This document shows, one piece after another, positions 38,293 through 47,306 of a stretch of 64,000 nt of DNA (the stretch's first letter is position 1; every line of letters begins with the position of its first letter). Below the pieces are notes generated by a model that saw only the letters and a list, made by a program, of their open reading frames with translations, ran no database searches and had not been told where the DNA came from. The DNA is from CAVQJU01 sp963754955 (lineage in GTDB: Bacteria > Acidobacteriota > Vicinamibacteria > Vicinamibacterales > CAVVIG01), in contig CAVWHY010000005.1 in the NCBI GenBank assembly GCA_963754955.1, forward strand, positions 248,001 through 312,000, in the 5' to 3' direction. The position numbers were made by a program, and so were the translations under genes.

Positions 38293-39218
38293 GCGTTCGC
38301 CTCGGCTCGCTGCCGGGTGACGACGTCGATCCACACCGCCAGCAGCACGATCATACCGGTGACGAGGGGCTGCCAGCTCGCGTCCACGGCCAGCAGGTTC
38401 ATGCCGTTCACGACCAGCGTCAGCGTCAGCGCCCCCACCAGCGTGCCGAGGAGGCTGCCGGTGCCGCCGAAAAGCGACGTCCCGCCGATGAGGACGGCGG
38501 CGATCGCCGGCAAGGTCAGAGGCTCGCCGATATCGGCTTCGGCGGAGTTGAGCCGCGCCAGGTAAACCACGGCGGCGAGCCCGGCCATCGCCCCGCTCAG
38601 GACATACACGAGGTTGATCCGCGACCGCACCGGCACGCCGGAGAGACGCGCCGCCTCGCGATTGGCCCCGATGGCGTAGACGTCATGGCCGAGGGTAGTG
38701 TAGCGCGTAAAGATCGCGCCAGCGAGCAGGAACGCCAGCATCAGGTAGATCGGAATCGGCACGCCCAGCCAGTAGCCGCTGCCGAGCGCGCGGAATCCCG
38801 GCGAGAACCCGTGGATCGTGTCGCCGCCCATGAACCAGTACGTGAAACCATTCAGGGTCCACAGCATCCCGTAGGTCGCGATGAACGGCGGCAGCCGCAG
38901 CAGCGTGACCATCAGGCCGTTGACCACGCCGACCGCGGCGCCAAAGACCAGCCCCGTTGCGGCGCCGAGCGCCACCGAGCCTGAGGACTGCATCACCGTC
39001 GCCGCCAGGCACGCTGACAGACCGACGTTCGCGCCGACCGACAGATCCAGCCCGGCCGTGAGGATCGTGAGGGTCAGCCCTGACGCAATGAGGAACGTCA
39101 GGCTCGCCTGACGGAAGACGTTCAGCACGTTCGGCAGCGTGAGGAACGATTCGGTCGTGAGTGACAGCGCCGCCGCGATGAGCGCGACCGCAGTCAGGCG
39201 ATACGCCAGCGTTTTCAC
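38289..39218 (-). CDS. Ribose-type ABC transporter permease, second subunit
   Basis: An intact RbsC-type permease of about 309 residues with 8-10 hydrophobic segments. Typical blocks are LTILTAGLDLSVGANVGLSA near residue 55, LRLPPFIATYGM, GANREAARLSGVPV (the EAA-type loop that meets the ATPase) and IGGTSLFGGTGSLLGTLVGA. I place the start at the GTG of 39218, which overlaps the stop of the first permease (GTGA). Its stop overlaps the ATG of the binding protein. It forms a heterodimeric pore with the gene at 39215. Confidence 0.85.
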   Translation of the reverse strand: MKTLAYRLTAVALIAAALSLTTESFLTLPNVLNVFRQASLTFLIASGLTLTILTAGLDLSVGANVGLSACLAATVMQSSGSVALGAATGLVFGAAVGVVNGLMVTLLRLPPFIATYGMLWTLNGFTYWFMGGDTIHGFSPGFRALGSGYWLGVPIPIYLMLAFLLAGAIFTRYTTLGHDVYAIGANREAARLSGVPVRSRINLVYVLSGAMAGLAAVVYLARLNSAEADIGEPLTLPAIAAVLIGGTSLFGGTGSLLGTLVGALTLTLVVNGMNLLAVDASWQPLVTGMIVLLAVWIDVVTRQRAEANA

Positions 39219-40166
39219 GCCGATCTCCACGCACGCCGCGCGGCAGGCTGAACGAACGATTCGATCACGAGAGCGACGATCGTCAGGACGCCGATGCTGG
39301 CCACCTGCAAAGACGATGCGACCTCGAGCACGTTGAGGCCGTTCTTCAGCACGCCGATGGTGACGACGCCGACAAGCGTGCCCGCCGAGACTTGCCTTTG
39401 CCGCGCTCGAACGACGTGCCGCCGACGATGACGGCCGCGATGGCGTCGAACTCCATGCCGATCGCAGCCGTGGGATGGCCGGAGCTCATGCGGCCCGTGA
39501 GCAGCAGCGCGGCGAACCCCGCCATCGCCCCTGCCAGCACGTAAATGGCGACGTGATAGCGATTCGCGCTCACGCCCGCGAGCACCAGCGCCTCACGGTT
39601 GCCGCCAATCGCCGACACGTAGGCGCCCCACCGGGTGCGCCGCAGCGCGAACCGGAACGCGGCAAACGCCGCCGAGCGCGATGACGATCGAGAACGGAAT
39701 GCCGAGCACCCGGCTCTCGTAGAGCGCCGGCAGCGCGTCACCGATGCCCACGACGCTCTGGCCGCCGGTGGCGACGAGCGCGAGTCCCTGGGCGATGCCG
39801 AGGGTGCCAAGCGTCGCCACGAACGGCGGCAGGCCGAGGCTGACCACGAGGAGTCCGTTCGTCGAGGCCGAACGCGGCGCCCACACCGACGGCCGCGGCA
39901 AGCGCCACCGGTAGCGGGCGCCCGTTCGTCAGCAGCGTCGCCAGGACGACGCCCGCCAGGCTCAGGACCGCGCCCATCGACAGATCGAGGCCCTCGCTCA
40001 TGATGACGAGCGTCATCGGCAGCGCCAGCAGCAGCAGCACCGCCGACTGGACGCCGATATTCAGCGCGTTGGCAGCCGTCGCGAACCCGGATCCGGCGAC
40101 GGAAAACACGATCAGCAGGACGACGAGCAGGTAGCCGATCCCGGGGACGTGACGAACGTTACGCAT
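39215..40166 (-). CDS. Ribose-type ABC transporter permease, first subunit (several frameshifts)
   Basis: Blocks in order over three frames: MTLVIMSEGLDLSMGAVLSL, NGLLVVSLGLPPFVATLGTL, AIGGNREALVLAGVSANRYH and IVGGTSFERGKG, then VLEVASSLQVASIGVL. This is a second RbsC-type permease of about 315 residues once three to four extra bases (near 39870, 39675 and 39395) are removed. The C-terminal part shows the usual GTLVGVVTIGVLKNGL. The start overlaps the ATPase stop by 8 bases. As it differs from the second permease, the transporter is probably a heterodimer. Confidence 0.7.
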
Positions 40167-41650
40167 GGTGCATCGCCAGCGTCAGAATCCGGCTCTCGGT
40201 CAGCTCGCGCCGGCCCAGCTCGCCGACGATCGTCTTGTCCCGCATGACATACGCGCGGTCGCAGACCGCGACGACTTCGGCCAGCTCGGAGCTGATCATC
40301 AGCACGGCCGCGCCGTCGGCCACCAGCTGCTCGATGACCGCGTAGATCTCGGCCTTGGCGCCGACGTCGATGCCGCGCGTCGGCTCGTCAAAGATGAAGA
40401 ACCGCGATCCGGCCACGAACCACTTCCCCACGACCACCTTCTGCTGGTTTCCGCCGCTCAGGTACCGCGTGAGCCGGGCGGGCGACGGGCGTCGCGATCC
40501 GGAGGCGCGCAATCACCTGGCTGGCCGCGCGAGCCGCCCGGGACGCGTCGTACCAGCCCGATGGAAACAGCTTCCGGAGCCCGGCCAGGAGCACGTTGTC
40601 CTGCACCGATCGCGTCAGCGCCAGGCCGTCTGCCTTGCGATTTTCGGGAACGAGGCCAACGCCGGCCCGCACAGCCCCCACCGGTCCGCCGCGCAGCGGC
40701 CTGCCGTCGACGGTCACGCTCCCGCGAATCACGCGGTCCGCTCCAAAGATGGCGCGCGCGAGCTCGGTCCGGCCGGCGCCGACCAGGCCGGCCAGGCCGA
40801 CGACTTCGCCGGCACGCACCGTCAACGTCGCCGCCCGCACACCGTTTTCCGCTGAGACATCGTCCACGGCCAGGACGACGTCGCCCGGCCGCTCGCAGAA
40901 CCGCGATCGGTACGTCGTCTCGACGGCCCGTCCCAGCATGAGGTGCACGAGCTCGTCGACCGTTCCATCGGCCGGCGCCATCGACGCGACGCTTCGCCCG
41001 TCGCGGAGCACGGTCACGCGGTCGGCAATCGATGCGATTTCCTGGAGCCGGTGCGAGATGTAGATGACGGCCACGCCGGTCGCCTTGAGCGTCCGGACGC
41101 GATCGAAGAGCCGCTCGATTTCCCGATCCGACAGCGCCGCCGTCGGTTCGTCCATGACGAGGATGCGCGCGTTCTGCGAGAGCGCCTTGGCGATCTCCAC
41201 CACCTGCTGCTGCGCGATACCGAGCTCGTGGACGAGCGTGCGCGTATCGAGATCCAGGCCAAGCGCGTCCAGCAGGCGGCGGGCCTCGGCGTGCATCCGC
41301 CGGTCGTCGACGGTGCCTGGCAGCACGCCGCGGGGCTCGCGGCCGAGATAGATGTTCTGCGCGACGTTGAGATACGGGACGAGCGAGAACTCCTGGAAGA
41401 TGACCGCGATGCCCAGCTTGCGGGCGTCGGCGGGCGATCGCAGGCGCACCGGTACGCCGTCAACCAGGATCTCGCCCGTGTCCGCCCGATGCGCTCCGCA
41501 CAGGATCCTGATGAGCGTGGACTTGCCGGCGCCGTTTTGCCCGAGCAGGAAGTGCACTTCGCCCGCCTGAACGCCGAGCGAGACGTCTTCCAGCGCGCGG
41601 ACGCCCGGAAAGGCCTTGGAGATCCCGCGCATCTCGAGGAGCGGTGTCAC
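40159..41650 (-). CDS. Ribose-type ABC transporter ATP-binding protein, two ATPase domains (one frameshift)
   Basis: RbsA-like, about 496 residues. The first domain has Walker A GQNGAGKST (37-45), signature ELGIAQQQVVEIAKALSQ and Walker B ILVMDEPTAAL. The second has a degenerate Walker A (GLVGAGRTELARAIFG), a full signature LSGGNQQKVVVGKW and Walker B FFIFDEPTRGIDVG. One extra base near 40490 (in TPSPARLTRYLSGG) breaks the frame. The GTG start at 41650 lies 11 bases after the FG-GAP gene. The degenerate second site is normal for this family. Confidence 0.85.
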
Positions 41651-41661
41651 GAGTTCGTCTG

Positions 41662-43581
41662 CTAGCGGGGGCGCGGCGGCCCGGGTTCGGTCACGCGCAG
41701 CGTCGTATTGGGTGTGAGCCCCGAGATCAGGACCTGCGTCCGGCCTGACGGCCACAGGATCTCGACGCTCTGGATGGTGGCGGCGTCGCCCAGCCCGAAA
41801 TACAGCGGCAGGACGCTCTGCGAGAGATAGCCCGACTTGCCGTCGTGCCACTGCGTCAGCACACGGCCGCCCGACGGACACGCGCACCGTCGCGCCGAGC
41901 CCGTTGCGGTTGGACGCCGTGCCGGCGAGCGCCACGCCCAGCCAGTGCACGGAGCGGCGCTGCGGCCAGGTTGCTGACGAGCATCTGCGGCTCGGAGTTG
42001 AAGTCGTTGGTGACGATGTCGAGATCGCCGTCCTGGTCGAGGTCGAAGATGACCGACGATCGCGTGCCGAGCGGCGCCATCACCGTGATCTTGCCCGGTC
42101 GGCCCTTGCAGGGCTCCATCGCTGGCCGGCCAGGCCGGCAGCCGAGCAGTCGACGTCGAACCAGCGGCGTATGCGTGCGGCCGCCGCGGCGCGGCTCGAT
42201 GCCGAGGATGAACTCGCTGTCGAGGAACCTCTCGCCGCGATTGTTGAGCAGCAGCGAGTTGATGCCGTAGCGGTGCGGGTAGTCCATCGACGAGGCGATG
42301 AACACGTCCTGCCAGCCGTCGGCGTTCAGGTCGCCGACGCTCGGGCCCCACGGCCAGTAGTTCTCGACGCCCAGCGCGATCGGAGATCTCCTCGATCCTC
42401 GACGCGCCGAGATTGTGGAAGAACGCGTTGCCGAAGATGAACTTCGTGCTCGTCGCCCTGCAGGAAGTCCGTGGTCCACTCCATCCGCGACTTGAGCTTC
42501 TCGCGCTCGGGCCCGACCGTCCAGGCTCATGTCCGAGTGCATGTCGGTGACGAGCAGATCGGGACGGCCGTCGTTGTCGTAGTCGAAGAACTTGATGCCC
42601 ATCGCGCCCCACGAGGTGCGCGGGAACACCTGCGGCGTCCTGTCGACGAACGTCTTGCCGCCCTGGTTCTCGAAGTAGTGGTTGGACCCCTGCATGTTGA
42701 GCGCGTAGAGGTCGGGAAAGCCGTCGTCGTTCAGATCGGCGACGCTGGCATCGCCGCTCCAGCCGGCGTCGCCGAGGCCCATCTCCTTCGTGACGTCCTT
42801 GAACCGTTGGCCGCCGAGGTTCTTGTAGAGGATCGCGGTCTCGGACCGGTCGGGGTGCAGGTGGCCGGAGAATCCGTCCGATCAGGCCGACGAACGCGCC
42901 GCCTCGGCCCCGCTCGTTCGCTCGTGTAGTGGCCGACGTTGCAGACGATACAGATCGAGCAGGCCGTCGTTGTCGAAGTCGAAGAACACCGCGCCCGACG
43001 AGTGGCCGACGTAGTCGACGCCGGCCGCCTTCGAGATGTCGTGAAACTGGCCGTGGCCGTCGTTCTCGAACAGCACGTTGCCTCCGCGCACCGTCGTCAC
43101 GAACAGATCCTGGTCGCCGTCGTTGTCGATGTCCGCGAACGACGCGGTGACGCTGATCCGGTCGGCGAGCGCGACGCCGGCGTCCTTCGTGATGTTCCGG
43201 CAAACCGGCCGCCGCCGAGATTCTTCCAGAGCTGGTTGCCGCCGATCTGATTGGTGAAGTAGATGTCCGGCAGGCCGTCGCCGTCGACGTCCGCCGACGG
43301 CGATGCCGTTGCCGTGGTCGTAGTGCACGGGCTTGTAGTGCGACGCCGGCGTCGTCCACGACGTGGTGGACGAACGTGATGCCGCTTTCCTTGACGCGAT
43401 CGGTGAACTGGAAATCGTAGACGACCTTGAAGCGATCGACCGACGCGCGCTGCGCCCGCGCGCGCGCGTTGAGGGTCGTGACGCCGATGTCGGGATCGGG
43501 AAACCGGACCTGCGGCGACTGCGCGGCGACCGCCGCTCCGAGCACGAGCGGCAGAACCGCGAGCTTCGCTGCGCGCGTCAT
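41662..43581 (-). CDS. FG-GAP repeat protein with ASPIC/UnbV C-terminal domain (many frameshifts)
   Basis: A signal peptide (MTRAAKLAVLPLVLGAAVAA) is followed by calcium-binding-type repeats of the form ADVDGDGLPDIYF, ADIDNDGDQDLFVTT, FDYDNDGRPDLLVTDM and FDLDQDGDLDIVTNDF, which build a beta-propeller. The last 80 residues have the ASPIC/UnbV pattern (ASNRNGLGATVRV, DGKSGYLSQS, PLYFGLG, VEILWPSG). At least six extra bases scatter the frame, more than in any other gene here except the MetE-like one; corrected length is about 635 residues. Secreted FG-GAP/UnbV proteins accompany many transport operons in Acidobacteria, with unknown function. Confidence 0.75.
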   Translation of the reverse strand: MTRAAKLAVLPLVLGAAVAAQSPQVRFPDPDIGVTTLNARARAQRASVDRFKVVYDFQFTDRVKESGITFVHHVVDDAGVALQARALRPRQRHRRRRTSTATACRTSTSPIRSAATSSGRISAAAGLPEHHEGRRRRARRPDQRHRVVRGHRQRRRPGSVRDDGARRQRAVRERRPRPVSRHLEGGRRRLRRPLVGRGVLRLRQRRPARSVSSATSATTRANERGRGGAFVGLIGRILRPPAPRPVRDRDPLQEPRRPTVQGRHEGDGPRRRRLERRCQRRRSERRRLSRPLRAQHAGVQPLLREPGRQDVRRQDAAGVPAHLVGRDGHQVLRLRQRRPSRSARHRHALGHEPGRSGPSARSSSRGWSGPRTSCRATSTKFIFGNAFFHNLGASRIEEISDRAGRRELLAVGPERRRPERRRLAGRVHRLVDGLPAPLRHQLAAAQQSRREVPRQRVHPRHRAAPRRPHAYAAGSTSTARLPAWPASDGALQGPTGQDHGDGAARHAIVGHLRPRPGRRSRHRHQRLQLRAADARQQPGRSAAPCTGWAWRSPARRPTATGSARRCACPSGGRVLTQWHDGKSGYLSQSVLPLYFGLGDAATIQSVEILWPSGRTQVLISGLTPNTTLRVTEPGPPRPR

Positions 43582-43616
43582 CGACCGGATTATACCGATC
43601 CGAGCCGTTTGATATC

Positions 43617-45029
43617 ATGCGCATCCTGATGACGGACTCCGATCGATCCGGCGGTTCGTGGCTCGCGTCGGCGGGCCTCCGCCTGTCCGACTGGTTCGAG
43701 CACTGGTTTCCCGACGCGTTCGCGCTGGCGCTCGTGGCCGTCGTCCTCGTCTTCCTCGCCAGCGTCGCGGCCGGCAACTCGCCTGTTCAATCCGCGGCGT
43801 GGTTCGGCGCGGGGTTCTGGGACCTCGTCAACTTCACGATGCAGATGACCCTGATCATCATCACGGGCTACTCGGTTGCCACAGCGCCGCCGGTATACCG
43901 CATCGTCTGCCGGCTGGCGGAGGTGCCGAAAACGGGTCGAGGTGCCGTCGCCTTCGTCGCGCTCTTCTCGATGCTGTCGTCGCTGATTTCGTGGAGCTTC
44001 AGCCTGATCATCAGCGGCCTGCTGGCGCGCGAAGTCACCCACCGGGTGCGCGGGGCCGACTACCGTGCGGTTGGTGCGGCGGCGTACCTGGGCATCGGCA
44101 GCGTGTGGGCGTTGGGCCTGTCTTCGTCCGCAGCGTTGATCATGGCCGCGCCGGGATCGCTGCCCCAGTCGATTCTCGCGATCAGCGGCGTCATCCCGCT
44201 GAGCCAGACGCTTCTGCTCTGGCAAAGCCTCCTGACCGCCGGCGTGATCGTCGTGATGTCGATGACGATCTCGTATTACTCCGCTCCGGCCGAGAGCCGC
44301 GCGCGCAGCATGGCCGACATGGGCGTCCGCTACGAAGCCATCGTCGTCGCTGATGACAAGCCCGAGAAGCCCGGCGAGTGGCTGGAACACAGCCCGCTGC
44401 TGAGCCTCGTGGTCGGCACGTTCGGCCTGGCGTATCTCGGCACGGAGGTGGCGTCGAAGGGCGCGTCCGTCATCCTCGAGCTCAATCACTACGTCTTTCT
44501 GTTCCTCATCGCGGGCATCCTGCTGCACTGGCGGCCACGCTCGTTCGTGAAGTCCATCGCCGCGGCGGTGCCGTCGGTCGCGGGCGTTCTCGTGCAGTAC
44601 CCGATGTACGCCGGAATGGTGCGGATGATGACCGAGTCGGGGCTGGCGCGGCACATGGCGCACTTCTTCGTGGACGTGTCCACGCAGCACACCTACCCCG
44701 TGCTCGTCGGCGTCTACTCGGCGTTTCTGGGACTCTTCGTGCCCTCGGCCGGAGGCAAGTGGCTGATCGAAGCCCCGTACATGCTCGACGCCGCCCGGAC
44801 GCTGCACGTCCACCTGGGATGGACCGTGCAGACTTACAACGCCACGGAGGCCCTGGCCAACCTTATCCACCCGTTCTGGATGCTGCCGCTGCTCGGCATC
44901 CTCGGCCTCAAGGCGCGCGATATCGTCGGCTACTCGGCGCTGCAGTTCGCGATCCACGTGCCGACGGTGCTGTTTTTAGTGTGGATTCTCAACTATACGC
45001 TGCCGTACGTCCCGCCGGTGCTGCCGTGA
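43617..45029 (+). CDS. atoE: Short-chain fatty acid transporter, AtoE family
   Basis: An intact membrane protein of 470 residues with about 10-12 hydrophobic segments. It follows the AtoE pattern: LRLSDWFEHWFPDAFALALV at the start, FTMQMTLIIITGYSVATAP near residue 82, SWSFSLIISGLLAREV near 128 and FVPSAGGKWLIEAPYML near 380. The family imports short-chain fatty acids such as acetoacetate or butyrate by proton symport. It is divergent from the FG-GAP/ABC operon with 35 bases between starts. A hairpin repeat follows its stop and the 2-hydroxyacid dehydrogenase gene lies beyond. Confidence 0.85.
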   Translation: MRILMTDSDRSGGSWLASAGLRLSDWFEHWFPDAFALALVAVVLVFLASVAAGNSPVQSAAWFGAGFWDLVNFTMQMTLIIITGYSVATAPPVYRIVCRLAEVPKTGRGAVAFVALFSMLSSLISWSFSLIISGLLAREVTHRVRGADYRAVGAAAYLGIGSVWALGLSSSAALIMAAPGSLPQSILAISGVIPLSQTLLLWQSLLTAGVIVVMSMTISYYSAPAESRARSMADMGVRYEAIVVADDKPEKPGEWLEHSPLLSLVVGTFGLAYLGTEVASKGASVILELNHYVFLFLIAGILLHWRPRSFVKSIAAAVPSVAGVLVQYPMYAGMVRMMTESGLARHMAHFFVDVSTQHTYPVLVGVYSAFLGLFVPSAGGKWLIEAPYMLDAARTLHVHLGWTVQTYNATEALANLIHPFWMLPLLGILGLKARDIVGYSALQFAIHVPTVLFLVWILNYTLPYVPPVLP

Positions 45030-45035
45030 TCACAT

Positions 45036-45128
45036 CACGTAGCCACAGAGGCACAGAGATCACGGGGGTTGATCTTGTTCCAAAGAATAGATTGACCTTT
45101 GTGTTCTCCGTGTCTCTGTGGCTACGTG
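45036..45128. repeat. Large hairpin repeat, family 2 (CACAGAGGCACAGAG arms)
   Basis: Two 30-base arms (45036-45065 and 45099-45128), each starting or ending with CACGTAGCCACAGAG, pair at about 27 of 30 positions around a 33-base loop. It lies between atoE and the 2-hydroxyacid dehydrogenase gene, which run the same way. A related single arm is at 63391-63420. Confidence 0.8.
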
Positions 45129-45159
45129 ACGTGTTCGCACTTGTTCAGCGAGGACAGGC

Positions 45160-46123
45160 GTGAAACCGAAGGTGCTGGTGACGCAGCGGATTTCGCAGGA
45201 GGCGCTGGATGCCCTGGCGGCGCGGTTCGACGTGGAGAGCAACCAGAAGGACGCGCCGGTCCGCCCGGCGCAGCTGCTGCGGAAGCTGAAGGACAAGGAC
45301 GCGGCGATCACGCTCATCACGGACGTGATCTCCAAGAAGATTCTTGCCGCCGTTCCGAGGCTCCGGATCGTCTCGAACGTCGCGGTCGGGTACAACAACT
45401 TCGACGTCGCCGCCGCCACGCTGCGCGGCGTCATGCTGACCAATACGCCCGGCGCCATGGACGATACGACGGCGGACTTCGCCTGGTCCCTCATCCTGGC
45501 GACGGCGCGGCGTCTCACCGAGGCGGATCGGCTCGTGCGGTCCGGCAAGTGGACGCGCTGGCGGTTCATGGACTTCCTCGGGCGCGACATCTACGGAAAG
45601 ACGCTCGGCATCTGCGGCTTCGGCCGCATCGGGCGCGGTGTCGCGCGCCGGGCCGCGGGATTCGGAATGCGAGTGCTCTACACGGGGCCGCGGAGGGCGC
45701 CGGAAAACATCGAGCGCGAGTTGAACGCGACCTTCGCCGACAAGAGGACGCTGCTGCGGGAGTCCGACGTGGTGTCGCTGCACCTGCCCCTCTTCACAGA
45801 CACCCGTCACTACATCGGCAAAGCGGAGCTCGCGCTGATGAAACGGACGGCGATTCTCGTGAACGCTGCGCGCGGTCCGGTGGTGGACGAAAACGCGCTG
45901 GTCAAGGCACTGAAGACCGGCGTCATAACGGCCGCGGGCCTCGACGTCTACGAGAGACGAGCCGGCGCTCGCGCCCGGCCTCAGGGCACTGCCGAACACG
46001 GTGCTCGCGCCGCACATGGCGAGCGCCTCGGTCGAGACGCGGCTGCGGATGTGCAACATGGCCGTGGCGAACTGCGTAGCGGGGCTGACCGGCCGAGCGC
46101 CCGCCGAACCTGTTGAATCCTGA
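45160..46123 (+). CDS. D-isomer-specific 2-hydroxyacid dehydrogenase, glyoxylate/hydroxypyruvate reductase type (one frameshift)
   Basis: A two-domain dehydrogenase of about 320 residues. The NAD(P)-binding motif is GFGRIG (153-158), the catalytic arginine is in VNAARGPVVDE near residue 240, and the histidine is in VLAPHMASASVETR near the end. One extra base near 45953 (in VYEDEPAL) breaks the frame, so the last 55 residues must be read one frame over. Members reduce glyoxylate or hydroxypyruvate, which would complement the glycolate oxidase/aminotransferase pair at 16-20 kb. The GTG start at 45160 follows a GAGGA. Confidence 0.8.
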
Positions 46124-46143
46124 AGTGTTCGATCGACAGACTC

Positions 46144-46197
46144 CGTAGCGGCCGGCTTCAGCCGGCCGCTGACGTCCGCCTCAAGGCGGACGCTACG
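46144..46197. repeat. Palindromic intergenic repeat, family 1, copy e
   Basis: CGTAGC, CGGCCGGCTTCAGCCGGCCG, then GTCCGCCTCAAGGCGGAC and GCTACG; it differs from copy a at only a few bases. It lies between the convergent dehydrogenase and FmdB genes, four bases from the FmdB stop. Confidence 0.85.
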
Positions 46198-46200
46198 AGT

Positions 46201-46458
46201 CTACTCGTCGTGCAGATGCTCGCGGAGCGTGTGCTGGTATTCCTCGTTCTGCTCCGCGCGGTGCTTCGGCAGACGCCGCTGGCGTTCGGCTTTTACGAAC
46301 GCGCGGGTCTGGTCGGAGGTCGACATGCTGGCCGCGCTGAGCAACCGCTCGAGATCCTCACTCTGGCAGGCCTTGCACCGGGGCGCCGGATCCTGCGGCC
46401 GTACGAGCGCCTCGAACTCGTGATGGCACTGGCGGCATTGATACTCATATAAAGGCAT
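46201..46458 (-). CDS. FmdB-type zinc-ribbon protein
   Basis: An 85-residue protein opening MPLYEYQCRQCHHEFEALV, the FmdB zinc-ribbon start (C8, C11), with the second cysteine pair in PRCKACQSEDLERLL. The charged helical tail is typical. FmdB-like proteins are small putative regulators with unclear function. It lies between a family-1 palindrome and an AT-rich hairpin, and does not look like part of an operon. Confidence 0.85.
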   Translation of the reverse strand: MPLYEYQCRQCHHEFEALVRPQDPAPRCKACQSEDLERLLSAASMSTSDQTRAFVKAERQRRLPKHRAEQNEEYQHTLREHLHDE

Positions 46459-46461
46459 ATG

Positions 46462-46548
46462 AATTTGGTCATCTGGTCATTTGGTCGTCTCGTCATTGAT
46501 TGGTCTATTGGAAATGACCAGATGACCAACTGACCAAATGATTAAATT
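46462..46548. repeat. AT-richer hairpin with TGGTCATyTGGTCA arms
   Basis: The left arm (46462-46497) is built of TTGGTCATCTGGTCATTTGG and the right arm (46512-46548) is its near complement. Base composition differs strongly from the GC-rich surroundings. It fills the gap between the FmdB start and the B2 stop and may be a terminator for B2. Confidence 0.75.
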
Positions 46549-47306
46549 CACCTTACTATACACGGCTGCGGATCCCATCCGGCGGCGTCGGCCTGCTTCC
46601 GCAGGTGAGTGCTGCGCTTCACACTCCGGATGAGGTACGTCGGATCGGTGATGACCGCATCATCGATGATCCAGACTTCCCCGCCGGGCTCCTTGATGAC
46701 GTCGAAATATTCCACCATTGTCAGGTTCGTGCTGAACGGCACGCCGTTGCTCTGCAGATAGCCCGGCAGCAGGTTCTTTGTATCCACGCGCAGCGCGTTG
46801 CGCTCCCATTGTGCAACCGACGTTCCCTGGCGTGATGGCGGCGCGGTCGCAACGGGCGCGCCGAATCGCAGCAGCCTGGTCTGCTGTCCCGCATCCGTCT
46901 CGATCTTGAGCGTCCGGTCGTCCGCCCAGGTGATGTGGAACCGGCCGGGGACGCGCATGATGTTAGGCGCGCCGTACGCCTTGCAGTGATCCTTGCCGGC
47001 CTCGTCTTTCGCCGCGTCCCACTCATTCGCGAGTTTTGCGCCGGCCGGATTCAGGAGAAAGTCCGGGTAGTCGCCTTTGGGCGGCGTCATCATCCGGAAG
47101 CGCCAGTCCTCAGACACGATGGACACCCAGTACCCGGTCAGATCGATTGGTGCCGTTTCCTTCGGTGTCCTGGCCGGGCCGGCGCCGCGCCCGCGGCCGG
47201 CGTTGGAGGCGTCGAGATCGGTGACATCGCGCCCCCGCAACTGCGCCGACGCGCTGACCGATCCCAGCAGGACCGCCACCGCGATGGCCGTGATCGTGCG
47301 CGTCAC
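46548..47306 (-). CDS. Secreted 'WEGD-core' protein, family B, copy 2
   Basis: An intact 252-residue protein. The signal peptide (VTRTITAIAVAVLLGSVSASA) is followed by PIDLTGYWVSIVSEDWRFRM, a cysteine in HCKAYGAPNIMRVPGR, LKIETDAGQQTRLLRF, VAQWERNALRVDTKNLLPGY, SNGVPFSTNLTMVEYF, RSTHLRK, and a last cysteine in DPQPC. It matches B1 over the whole length. No enzyme motif is visible; the two fixed cysteines suit an extracytoplasmic disulfide. Its GTG overlaps the stop of the MBL gene by 4 bases, as its partner does at 29922. Confidence 0.75.
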   Translation of the reverse strand: MTRTITAIAVAVLLGSVSASAQLRGRDVTDLDASNAGRGRGAGPARTPKETAPIDLTGYWVSIVSEDWRFRMMTPPKGDYPDFLLNPAGAKLANEWDAAKDEAGKDHCKAYGAPNIMRVPGRFHITWADDRTLKIETDAGQQTRLLRFGAPVATAPPSRQGTSVAQWERNALRVDTKNLLPGYLQSNGVPFSTNLTMVEYFDVIKEPGGEVWIIDDAVITDPTYLIRSVKRSTHLRKQADAAGWDPQPCIVR

